From NCBI GenBank assembly GCA_037367355.1, contig CM074703.1, positions 3,224,001 through 3,288,000 on the forward strand: a DNA stretch of 64,000 bases, read 5' to 3'. The DNA comes from Neoscytalidium dimidiatum. Its lineage: Eukaryota > Ascomycota > Dothideomycetes > Botryosphaeriales > Botryosphaeriaceae. Positions 1 through 10,918 of the stretch are shown one piece after another (position 1 is the stretch's first letter; the number at the start of each line of letters is the position of its first letter). The position numbers were made by a program, and so were the translations under genes. A model generated the notes under the pieces. That model worked only from the letters and a program-made list of their open reading frames with translations. It ran no database searches and was not told the DNA's origin.

Positions 1-157
1 AAATGCTCTGCCGCGGCTCCTAGGAGCCCAGGACCATCCATCACCATGACTGATGGGCATGTTGTACCACTGAAAACTGAACCACGCGCAGATAATTCCC
101 ATGAACGAACCGAACATGATGTCGAACCCGTGGTGCCGGAAATCAGAGTAGCGAGTC
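1..157 (-). pseudogene. PAP2 lipid phosphatase, 3' part of exon 3 (disrupted gene, runs off left edge)
   Basis: Read on the minus strand, these bases encode RYSDFRHHGFD, the third PAP2-phosphatase motif (R-x5-H-x3-D). It is followed by a membrane segment and the WSWAPRSRGRAF tail typical of fungal lipid phosphate phosphatases of the DPP1/LPP type. The frame continues exactly from the fragment at 17943-18911: ...SGT ends at the GACTC duplication (minus strand) and RYSD resumes here. Removing 158-17942 plus one GAGTC copy restores the frame. The stop codon lies outside the window. No stop or frameshift is visible in this fragment, so decay since the insertion is slight. Confidence 0.88.
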
Positions 158-278
158 TGTTATGGCAGGTACGCTTAGCGCGGCGCTAGCGCCGCTGGGT
201 AGTTTAGCTCCTTCGCTCTCTTCTATACAACGAAGACCAGACAACGAATATAGATGCATACGAGTTTTTACTCTAATA
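158..278 (+). repeat. 5' LTR of outer element
   Basis: 121 bp. It pairs with 17822-17942. The outer end (TGTTATGGCAG) is unmutated, while the inner end reads ACTCTAATA where the other copy has GCTCCAACA; all three differences are RIP-type transitions. The core contains the GC-rich palindrome GCGGCGCTAGCGCCGC. Confidence 0.92.
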
Positions 279-296
279 ATTAGTAGCTGCGAACTT
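279..296 (+). other. Primer binding site of outer element (probable)
   Basis: Right after the 5' LTR comes TTAGTAGCTGCGAAC. Undoing one G-to-A change gives TGGTAGCTGC, complementary to a tRNA 3' end GCAGCUACCA, which I recall for filamentous-fungal initiator tRNA-Met. The location is seen in the sequence; the tRNA identity is from memory. Confidence 0.55.
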
Positions 297-377
297 TTTC
301 GACTATTATCCGCGCGCTACTCGCTTTAGGGTAGTACTATAGGGCACCTACGGGTAATATTAAAAGACTTTATACTA

Positions 378-522
378 CTATATAGCTATAGTAGTAATAG
401 CTAGAACGCCTATACCGCTATACTAATAGTTAGAACGTCTATATAGTTATAGTAATAATAGTTAGAACGCCTATATAGCTATAGTAGTAATAGTTATATA
501 GCTATACTAATAATTAGAACGT
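378..522 (+). repeat. Tandem repeat in leader of outer element
   Basis: About five imperfect copies of a roughly 30-bp unit built around CTATAGTAGTAATAG and TTAGAACGCCTATATAG lie just downstream of the 5' LTR, before gag. Copies differ mainly at transitions, as expected if RIP acted on an older tandem array. Confidence 0.65.
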
Positions 523-2039
523 TAGCGAGCTAGATAACATTATCGCGTATTATCTTAATAGGATTATTACCTTAATAGGACCGATTAACGCTAGCTACGG
601 TTAAATTAGTACGGGTTTCTATATCCCGCTACGTTAGTCGTAACGAGCTTCGGAACCTTAAGCTTTCTAATATTTAAGTAATAAATAGGCGAGGATAACG
701 ATATTTTCCTCCGTTCCTAGAACGCTTTTCTTCGTATTTACGGCTATTATTAGATATATTTCTAGGAGATTTACGGTCGGCTATTTACGAAGCGGCGAAT
801 ACTCTAGCCCGTTAATCGAGTAGTTCTAAGATACGGGTTAAACGAGTATAAAAATCGTCGTCGTCTAACGAGATCGAGCTTCGTTTCTAGCCTTAAACTC
901 CTATTAAGCTAGTATTTAATTACTACCTTACTCGCTCTTAACCCCCGCTACCGATACTAAAACCGAGGCGTATAGACGCCCCTCGATAAGAAACTCTAAT
1001 TATATTTAACGGAAGTATAGATACGAACCGACTATAATAGACGTAAGTTATATTACTAGAATCTATAGATAATACGCTATAAAGGATAATATTAGATAAG
1101 AGGGAAGAAGGTTTAATTATATCTTCTCGGAATAAGAGTAAGTAACGAGTGGAATTAAGACTATTATATAGCTACCCGTTCTAAGGCTATTCGAATAATA
1201 CTTACCGAAGAGACGTAATAGTAGTAAAGATTCTAGCTAAAGAGAAAGGTTTTCTCTAGCTAGCCTATCTTACTTTCCCGTAGGATATTCTATTACGGGC
1301 CGATACGGTATATAGTTTAACGCGCCTCTATATAGAATAGCTACGCCCTTAAGTAAAGGCGGTAATTTAAGAGTAGTTCTTAGTACTAGATTTTAACGAG
1401 GAGCGTTTTAATAGGTAGTATAAATAATTTCGAAAGGGTTTAACTACTAATAGCTAGGCTTTAGATAAAATAGTATCGATACCGCCCGAACGGTAGGTAA
1501 TATAATAATAGAAAGTAAGGCCTTAGCGATAGCTACGAGAGTCTTACCGTCCGCCAGAGGCATAGCCTTTTTACGAAGAGAAATAAAAGAGTAACCTACT
1601 AAGACGTCCTTAGAAATAACCTTATAACGTATTATAAGGCGCCGATTTATTACGACTACTAGAAGACCTAATAGTACGCTAGAGGCTAAATAAAATCTTA
1701 CGACTAGAGTTACTAAAACCGACTTAGTTATAACCGTATCGACTCTAGTCGGACTATTAGAAAATAGAAGAGATTAGTAGAACTTTCCCTCCCTCCGGAT
1801 AGTAAGTATTAGTTAAAGAGAACGTACGAGATACGATAAACCCTCTCGATAAGTCTTACTAGCGTCGTTATATACTACCCCCTAAGAAATATAGTATAGT
1901 ACCGTCTATAAGGTCTGTTTATACGATATAAATATAATATAGCCCCCCTCGAATACGCTACGCCTTCGAATATATTCCCTACTATAGTCCTCTACGTCGC
2001 TACGAAGTATATTCTTCGGTATATAGATATAGTAGAGGC

Positions 2040-2840
2040 CGCCTATAGCGCGAACGTAACCGTCGACTATAAGTAGAAGATATAAGTCTATATAAGGGCA
2101 CTACTAGTATATACGTATACGTTCGTCGAATTGTATAGCGAGTTAACGAATATAGGACCGCGCGTATATTAGAAGTATTACCGACGTATATAAGAGGTAA
2201 AGCTACGGACTAGTATAAGTCGTTGCCCGATACTATCTATAATAGAATAATAGAAAATATCGACGAATAATATATCTAATTACGATACCGTTTCGCGAAG
2301 AATCTATTAGAAGCGGAAGAAGAGGCTACGCTTTATAAGTACTCGTTTAAAAATAAATACCTTCTATCCTTACGAGAGTATATTACTAAGAAGTAAACCC
2401 TACTATATAAAGTAGATTACGAGAAAGAGAGCTCTCTTATTCGCCGTATTTAGCGAGATATAGATCTAATTATTATAACTGCTATAGTTATCTAGCCTAG
2501 TATAATAATAGAGTTATTTCTAGACGTAGTCTACGTATAGAAATACGTAGTAAGAACGTAGTACCTCCGTTATAATAGATACTAGGATTAGCGCCGTAAT
2601 TAGTACGGGTAGTTCTAGGCGGTATAAGGCCTCTTCTAGCTAATTACACTAATTATTTATCTACGTATAACCTAAGTATTGACCTCTACCCTAATAATAC
2701 TAGCTAATACTCTACGCCCGATTAGAGTACCTCGATAGACGACTACTAACTAAGAAACCGCCTAACGCTCGGTTCGTTATTTCTACGTATATTATAGTAG
2801 TATAAACTATATTAATCTTTAATATTCTAAGCGTCCTAAG
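2040..2840 (+). pseudogene. gag relic of outer element (capsid to zinc knuckle)
   Basis: Codons starting at positions divisible by three read coherently with scattered TAG/TAA codons. Around 2163-2260 the frame gives TYIRGKATD-stop-YKSLPD, matching the capsid signature in which a tryptophan follows the aspartate (TGG to TAG by RIP). At 2784-2825 the 14 codons YVYYSSINYINL-stop-Y fit a CX2CX4HX4C zinc knuckle if each Cys (TGC/TGT) became Tyr (TAC/TAT), His became Tyr and Gln became a stop. The N-terminal limit is unclear; gag probably starts nearer 900. The Gag frame differs from the pol frame, so a programmed frameshift or similar recoding was needed. Confidence 0.7.
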
Positions 2841-3149
2841 CTACTTACTACTACAGCTAATTACGCTAGTAAAAGCGAAGATAACGACTAAATAAATAAG
2901 GACGGTTAAGCGGACTATACGCTAACTAGACTAAATATAAGGGACTATTAGATCTACGCGGTTAGTAACGATTTATCCGAGTCGTCCGATACTTTAAACG
3001 ACTAGAGAAGCTATCTAAGAATAGAGATAACTCCTTAGTATAGAAACTACTAGGACTTATAAAGAAAGTTCCCCCTACTAAAATATCTAAGAAACCGAAA
3101 ATATATCTATAGACCTTATCTACCCTAGAATAATAATATACCTCTACTT

Positions 3150-6100
3150 AAGCGTATTATTTATCGGATAAGAACGAGCCTATCGAATTTTATTCTAATA
3201 TAGGTTCGGGCTCGTTACTAATCCGTAAATCTACTTTATAACGTTTTTTTCTAAAGTTAGTAACGTATAAGTTACCCGCGGACGGTAGAATAACGGTAAA
3301 CGGCGTCGGTAAGAATACTTCTACCTAAACCTAGTATTTTATAAATTTTATACTTCGAATACGCGCTACCGACGGCACGATCTATAAATAGGCCGACTAG
3401 GTATACGTACTTAAATACTTACTAGTTCTAATTTTAATCGGTAATAATTTTCTCGCTATATAAGGGATCGATATTTTATAGTTATCTCCGATAGGCGTAG
3501 TATTATATTATATAGGCTACTATTTTAAGATCTATACGACGTCCGTATCTTAGCGCCGATATACTATTTTACGCGCGGCTATCTCTACGATAGTACTATC
3601 TAGAATAGGAGTTAACCTTTAGATATAATATCGATCGGTTTCTACCTATCTAAAGAGATACTTAGTAGAATTCTAGACTCTAGGCGATTTAGCTATAGGA
3701 ACTTTTAGACGCGTTATAAGCGTAATTATTAAGAAAGACGAACGATAGATTTCTTTTACGAACCTAGGCTAGTCGGACGTACGCGTCTTAAAAGATTAGA
3801 TAATAGACTTCTTAGAATAAGCTTCTATCTCTATCTATCGTAAGATATTAGCCTTTCTATCCCTTAAGAAAATTTTCGAAGAAAAGCTACTAGAGTCGAA
3901 AATAGAAGATAATAACTCTTCGGTAGGTATCCCTTATACGATAGAGCCTATAAAGGAGGCTATCCCGATTAATTAGGCCTACGTCTTAGACTATTAGGGA
4001 CTAGAGTATCGTTAGTAGATACTATAGCTACTAAGGACTTACTCTATACTATTTCGTCTTAAACCGAAAAAGTTTAATAACGGAGTAACTATATTAGTAC
4101 TATTTAAAGATAACGTTAATTTATCCTAACTTAAATAGGCGCCGTATAGCTTATCTAAAAGAGATAAGAAAGTAGTAAACGAGGTACTTAACCCGTTAGT
4201 AGAATAGAAAAAGATAATTAAAGTACCGTTAGATAAGCCTAGTATAGTCGCTTCTCTAGTATTTATAGTATAGAAGAATAATAAGCTACGAGTAGTCGTT
4301 AATATAAGATACGTTAACTAGGCTTTATACTCTAACGCCTATCTACTACTAAAGTAAAATACGATCTTATTCGCGATAAGAAGAGCTACTATTTTCTCGT
4401 CGATCGATTTTACTAAGGGATTCTTCTAATAAGAAATCGACGAGAAGAATCGCTAGAAAACAGCCTTCGTTACCCCCTACCGAGGATAGAAGATATTTAC
4501 CGTATTAACGATAGGTCTAGCTAACTCTCTAAAGTTCTTCTAATACCGAATAGAGGAGTTATTTACTAACTACCTCTAGCTCTTTATACTAGTATACGTA
4601 GATAACGTTATTATTTTTAGCCGTAATAAGGAAGAACACCTATAGTATTTATTTCGGATACTTTAGTTACTAGAGTTATCCGGCGTTATAATTTCCCTAT
4701 CTAAGTATTATTTTAGATATCCTTCGATTTAGGCTTTAGACTACTACGTATCCTAACTAGGTCTTAGTACTCTAGAAGCGAAGATAGAGGCTATTAAAGC
4801 TATAAAGTTCCTAAATAACCTAGCCTAACTTAAATACGTAATTAGATTTCTAGGATACTACCGGAAATTTATAGAGTATTTTACGTATAAGGCGGAGCTA
4901 ATAATACGGGTAAAGACTAAAGGCTTTAAAGGTATACTTAGTAGGAGATACGAGCGTCTTAAGTATATTAAGTCTACGATACTAAAGAATTTACTAACCG
5001 AGAAAGAACTATTCTAATATTAGTAGTCTTTTAATTACGTACGTAAATTAGTTTATAATACGCTAGTTTTAATATTCCTAGATTTTAATCGGGGTTTTAT
5101 CTTATATATAGATAGGAGCTAAGAGAGAGAATTTAACTATATAGTATATTAGTTAGACCTTACGGGTCTAAATATACCTAAGGAGCGTCCGGTATTATTT
5201 CTATCTAAAAGCCTAACGCTAGCGGAATATAGATATTAGCTAATAGAACTCGAGACTACTACTCTAGTATAGGCTTTATAAAAGTTACCTTAATATACGG
5301 ACTAGAACTAGATTATAGTTTTTACGGATTATTAAGTACTTTAGAATACTTTTAAGAATAAGAGTCTAGCTAAAGGTAAGCGGTCTAAACGTTTAACTAA
5401 CTAGAGACTATTTCTATTTAAATATAAAGACCGTATAGAGGTTAAATATATCGCTAGAAAGGAGTATCGTAATACCGACGGTTTATTCTAAATATAGACT
5501 ATATACTACGCGATCTTACTCTAACTAACTACGTTATCTAGATATTAAGCCGTACGTATTCTTTATACTTCGCTATCTACGACGGGAGAAATATAGCGAT
5601 AAGACCTACTAAATATTAGTCTAGAGTTAAAAGAACGAATTATTAGAAACCTTCTAGCGGATCTAAAGCTTAGAATAATATACTAGGCTATTCGAGAGTA
5701 AATTAATAAGAATTCTAACGAGCCTTAGACGACTATATAATTCTTTCGACTAAGTTAGAACTCTAGATTACTCTTTTAAATAGCTTCGAATAGCTATAAC
5801 CGGTTATATATACTATAGAAGATATACGTAAGTATATTCCGCGTTATATATAATAAGTACGCATATACGGGTATTTACTAGACTTATATACGGATTCGGA
5901 CGAATTTCTATCTACTAGGACTTTATAAATTAGCTTACTAGTATATTACTACTTATCCTACTTATTAAACTATAAAGGCCAACCGCTAGTTATCGTTAGA
6001 AGAGCTATAGCCTATTAATAGCCCTACTATTCCGTTTTATACTATTACTATAGATTTTATTATAGGATTACCGCTATCTTACGCTAAGTTTAATATACTA

Positions 6101-7155
6101 TTAATAGTAACGGATAAGTTTATAAAGGCTATTAAGCTAGTACTAGAAATTAAAACTTAGAATATATATCGTTAGATAGTAGCGGTCTATAATTACGTTT
6201 TCTTATAATAGGAACTACTATAAAAGATAATTAGTAATTAAGACCCTCGTTTCCTATTAGTATTCTAGACGGCCCTTTTTTACCGAATAGAAACCTAGCT
6301 AGCGTTTACGTTAGTATACTACCCCTAGGCGAATAGATAGAGTAAAAGAACTAACTAGACCGTAGAAACTACGTTACGAATATTTATTACCGCGGAATAA
6401 AAAGCCTAGTCTAAATAGAACGAGTTATTACCCGATACTAAGTTTATTCTTAATACTTTATCTAACGCGTCTATTAGTAAAACTCCGTTTAAGCTTATAT
6501 ACGGTATTAACCCTCGTAATAATACGGCTTTAATTAAAACTATACGATATAAACTAGCGGAGTACTTTTAGGGAGAACGAGAATAGATTTAAAAAGACGC
6601 TTCTAATATACTCTAGCTAGCGTAAGTAAAAATAGCTATAGAGTATAACTCGCGCTATCGACCGCTCTAATATATAGATAAGATCTTCCTTAAGATCGTT
6701 CGTAGAATTAAGTATAGTTATCGATTATCGTACTTAATAGTATTAGATATTATTAAGATTAGACTATTCCCCGTACTTAAAAAAGTCGGAAAGAATATAT
6801 ACTAGCTAGAGCTACCCGAGTATATTAAGATCTACTCGGTAGTTTCGATTATATATTTAGAACTAGTAGTTAATAATCCTTACTATCGTAAGTAGGCCCT
6901 AGTACCTCTAGTAGAGAGTACTATAGACGTAAAACCGATTAAGTACGACGTCGATCGTATTATTTATAAAGAGTAGCGACGATAGCCGGGCGATAAGAAA
7001 AGACGATAGTATTACCGCGTTCAATAGAAAGAATACGAAGTAAAAGACGATACGTAGATTCCCGAGGAGTAGCTTAAGAAAGACGTACCTAAAATCGTAG
7101 ACTAATTCGAGGAAAATCTTTCTCGACGCCTACGATATTTAACGCGTCGTTAAAA
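3150..7155 (+). pseudogene. pol relic of outer element (PR-RT-RH-IN-chromodomain)
   Basis: Protease, RT, integrase and chromodomain motifs all fall in one frame. The protease active site near 3194 reads NIGSGS where D-T/S-G is expected. RT begins near 4255 with LVFIV-stop-KNNKLRVVVN, then SSIDFTKGFF near 4394, and the catalytic YVDD box near 4590 reads YVDN, a G-to-A change at the second Asp. RNase H follows around 5050-5450. The integrase core has TIDFIIGLP near 6047 and an HPQ-like stretch near 6320. A chromodomain begins near 6941 (KYDVDRIIYKE) and ends near 7155. Frequent stops at CAA/CAG/TGG-type positions but no frameshift where I read it indicate an intact polyprotein before RIP. It cannot be functional now. 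Confidence 0.85.
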
Positions 7156-10100
7156 TAGCTAGTAAATTTCGAGCGTTTAAATATTTTTATTACCTCTTAC
7201 TTTTTCGTTTTCTACTTTCCTCTTATTTAACTATATTATCTTTATTAGCGTTTTTATTAGCGTTGTTTAGATATTTATTCTACGAGGATTCTAAGATAGT
7301 TTTAGACGATATATATTACGACAGTACGCTATATACGTAGACTAGTAGACTATTCTTTAGACCGTTAGTATTTTCTCTTTAATAATACGAACCTCCGTAC
7401 CGACCTACTATTATTAGCCGGTAATATTTTCCTTAATACTATAAGCGACGCTATAGTAAGCGTAACTAAGATATATACTTTAGAACGATCTACTAGGTAG
7501 CTATTTCCCCTTTAGTATCTTTTTCTTTATCTATTTTCGGCTCGCCTTAGAATCGTCTATAGAGCGTCTAGGGGTAAGAGATTACTATTACTATTAAAAA
7601 TATCTTATATAGCTAAGGCCGTTCTTTTATATATAGATCGACGCCTATTATTAGTTCGCTTAATAAGTAGATAAAAATTTTTTTACTTTCTAAAGAATTA
7701 CCGATAAGCGAGGATATCTAATCTAAAATCGCAACCGGGTTAGCTCTACTAATATAATATCTATATCTCTAAATATTCGTACTACTCTTATACTTATATT
7801 ATCGATTCGATATATCCCTACTAATTAGTACGCGTTCCGCTATAGCGTCGGCTTATTAGATCCTATTAGATATAAAGACCGACCCGTTCTTAGCTTCTAA
7901 AGACGAGATATATACCTATATTCTTAGCTTTTAGGCTTATACCGGCGAGTACGCGTATATAAGAGAATTAACTATTAACCTCGCCTTCGAGTTTAGCGAA
8001 GTAGGCCCGAAGCGTAACGCTAAGTAAGCTAAGCTTAATAATTATTAAAATCTTAATAACGAGCTAAAAGTTCTAGAGTCGGTCCGCCCTCTAAACGGCT
8101 TTTATATCTTAGTTACTTTCTTATTATTTAAGGAATATAACTCTACTATCGAGCTTCGAATTATATAATACTAGCCTTACCTAACTAAGCCTAACCGATA
8201 AAAGTTACGCGTTATATTAATTATAGGTAACTATAATAGTATTAACCTAGAAATTCGTTTTAGCGGTTTCCGTAATAAGGCGAGTAAATAGGCTACCCAG
8301 TATAAAATAACGCGTAACTAGATCTTCTAACTATATAAGGCCGCCGGTTTATATAATAACCGGCTTTAGGAAATCGAGATCCCTTTCTACGAGGACTTAC
8401 TCTACTTCTAGAGACTATTTTCTACGAATAAAGAGTACGAAGATCTTTTCTAAGAATAACTACGCGAATATATATACGGCTCTAGAGTATTTTATATACT
8501 AATTTAAAGCTCTAGTATCGAAAAGACGGTTAATCGAATAAACGATAAAATAGCTAAGCTTCGAGAAAATAATCTACTTAACGCCTAGTTTCCTACGTCT
8601 AAGAATAAGAAGTTTATTTAGAAAGGTATAATTAAAAGTAAGAAGAACCGCCCTAAGATTAAGCTAGAAATATCTAATATCTTTTTAACGTTTAACTACT
8701 ATCTAACTACGGTTGGTTTTATAACGGTTTAAAAGTAAGAATATAGCGACGAGAATAGCTAGCCTTTCCTTACTAATATTCGTTTTCTAGAGATACCCAG
8801 TAGCTATAGTAACGCTTTTTTCGGTTTTCTATCCGGCTTCCCTAACGGAATTTATTTAAACGCGAGAGATAGCCTTAAGATCTACCCTACGAATACGAGC
8901 GAAGAGATCGATAATAAAGCTTAGAATAGATTTATCCTTAATTCTTTACTATTTATAAGGTTAAGCGATATCTCCGCTATTCTCTATCGCTACTAGTATA
9001 AAGGCGTATAGGATTAAGTTAACGTAGGTAACCTAGCTAGAATCTAGGATCTTAATACTTTCGATAAAGCTCGTAAAGCTATTATATAAGCCCCGGCCTT
9101 ACGATCTATCCTTAAGATCTATAACTCGTCTAAGTTCTTTAAACTATAGGTAAACTCCTTACGATAAATTATAGATAACTAAAAGGAAGCTTTTAAGCTT
9201 AAGCGCGAAATCTTACTAGGTAACTATCCGTTACGTCTATCTTACGTAAACCTATACGCTTAGATCGTTACTAAACCCCGCCTATATAAAATAGAAAAGC
9301 GTATTTACGATAAGTTTAATAAGAGCTAAAGAGCTATAGCGAATACTTATTAAAGCCTACTCGGCGGTATTAATATTATTAAAGGTCCCCCCGGCACTAG
9401 AAAAACGTTTATAGGAAATTAGATTATTTAACCTCTACTCTATTTAGATAAGAGCCTAGAGCGTTAACCCGTTCTATTAATCTTAGCCTCTAATAAGTCT
9501 ACTAATATACTTATAGAACGCCTAAACTAACTTACGGTCTAAACCTTTAGAGAGATAGGCCCTTAGACTCCGCCGATAATTATTCGTATATTTCTAACGT
9601 AGGTAGAAGACTAAATCGTAAAACGGAAGGTAGAAGCGGTACGACCTAATAAGAGGCTTACTCGTTTTAATAATACGCTTCTAAATCTTAGTTAAATATT
9701 AGCCGCCTAGATCTTTATAGAGCGATATAATAAAGCTACGTACCGTCCTATTACCGGAGTTAATAACTAGCAAGTTAAGGAGATTAGTCTTACTCTCGGT
9801 TTCCGTATACTATAGATAAGCGGTTTCTCGGATATACTCTTTACTACTAAGGATAACGAATAGTACTAAGAGTTTTAAAGAATATTCGTAGAGTATAAGA
9901 GTAGTAAAGTCTTTATAGAAAAGAAAAAAGAGTAGTTTACCCTAGCTATTAGCGAACTCCGCGTCGTAATACTTTAACGCGCGGAAGCTATCGTTATAAC
10001 TCCCGCTATCGTCGGCCTTTTTAAGTTTCGCGATGTAGTATAGCCGAGAGTTATCCTAGTAGACGAAGCCGCCTATATTAATAAGGCTAACCTATAGTAT

Positions 10101-10253
10101 TATTTTAACTAGTTTCTAGAAGTAATTCGTATCCTCTTAAGCGATACTCGGTAACTACACCTATTTATATATCCGTAAAATAATCTATACGCTTAGGCTA
10201 GCGTTTTACTTATACGTCGCCTAGTACGTATAGGCTTTCGCACTATCTAGCTT

Positions 10254-10638
10254 TGTTACGCCGGGACTCTTTCTGGGGGAGTCGAGGCGCGTCGTCAGGC
10301 AGCTTGGGCTTTCTAGGGGCCAATACAGTGGTAGGCAGGGGAGGTTCGTACAATAGTAGGGTAGGAATCAATTGACAAGTTGACCACGAGGGTCCTAACT
10401 ACGATAAATGAGTGTGGTCTATATACATGGAGTGATCGGTACGATCAGTAGTGATCTGTAATGTTAACCCACTGATCAGTACTGATCGGTGGTCCGAGCT
10501 TTGCTGAGCGAGTGTGCGGTGGTCTGGTGCATCAGTGTCGGTAGGTATTCTGCCGAGTTAGGCCCCGAGTTGGTCACGTGGGCGGTGAGTAGTCGTAGGG
10601 TTTCGTTATCCGCCTTTCTGGGCGACTGTGCCGTAACA
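10254..10638 (-). repeat. 3' LTR of inner element
   Basis: 385 bp. I compared it base by base with 16391-16775 and saw no difference. It contains a TATA-like TATATA on the minus strand and a cluster of GATC-containing inverted repeats (around 10430-10485). Confidence 0.95.
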
Positions 10639-10650
10639 CTATCCCCCCTC
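10639..10650 (-). other. Polypurine tract of inner element
   Basis: Minus strand GAGGGGGGATAG abuts the left LTR, marking it as the 3' LTR. Confidence 0.8.
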
Positions 10651-10918
10651 TAGGCAACCTTCGGCCCGAAGGTCGAGTATAAAGGTAGTTGAGCTCCCTC
10701 CTTAGTTCCCTTGAGATTATTTCTCTGCCGTCATGTCCAGTTCCGCTCGTCGACGCGCGCTTCTCGCCCGTATCCTTCGTAACGGTACTGACGCTCCCAG
10801 ACGTTGTTCCTTTGTGTGGAGAGACCTCGTCTTCGTTGTCTTGTGTCGCCGGATTCCAAGAGGTGTTACGAGTGCCAAGCGAGGCCACCTTTGTTCCTTT
10901 CCTTCTGACATGGCTTCC

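Noticed and set aside
9366..10253. Interpretation of the helicase as part of a Helitron
   Set aside because: The motifs (GPPGT-KT, VDEAA, motif V IDGF) are of the UPF1/NAM7 type, not PIF1. There is no Rep/HUH motif visible and the region is enclosed by LTRs, a primer site and a polypurine tract.
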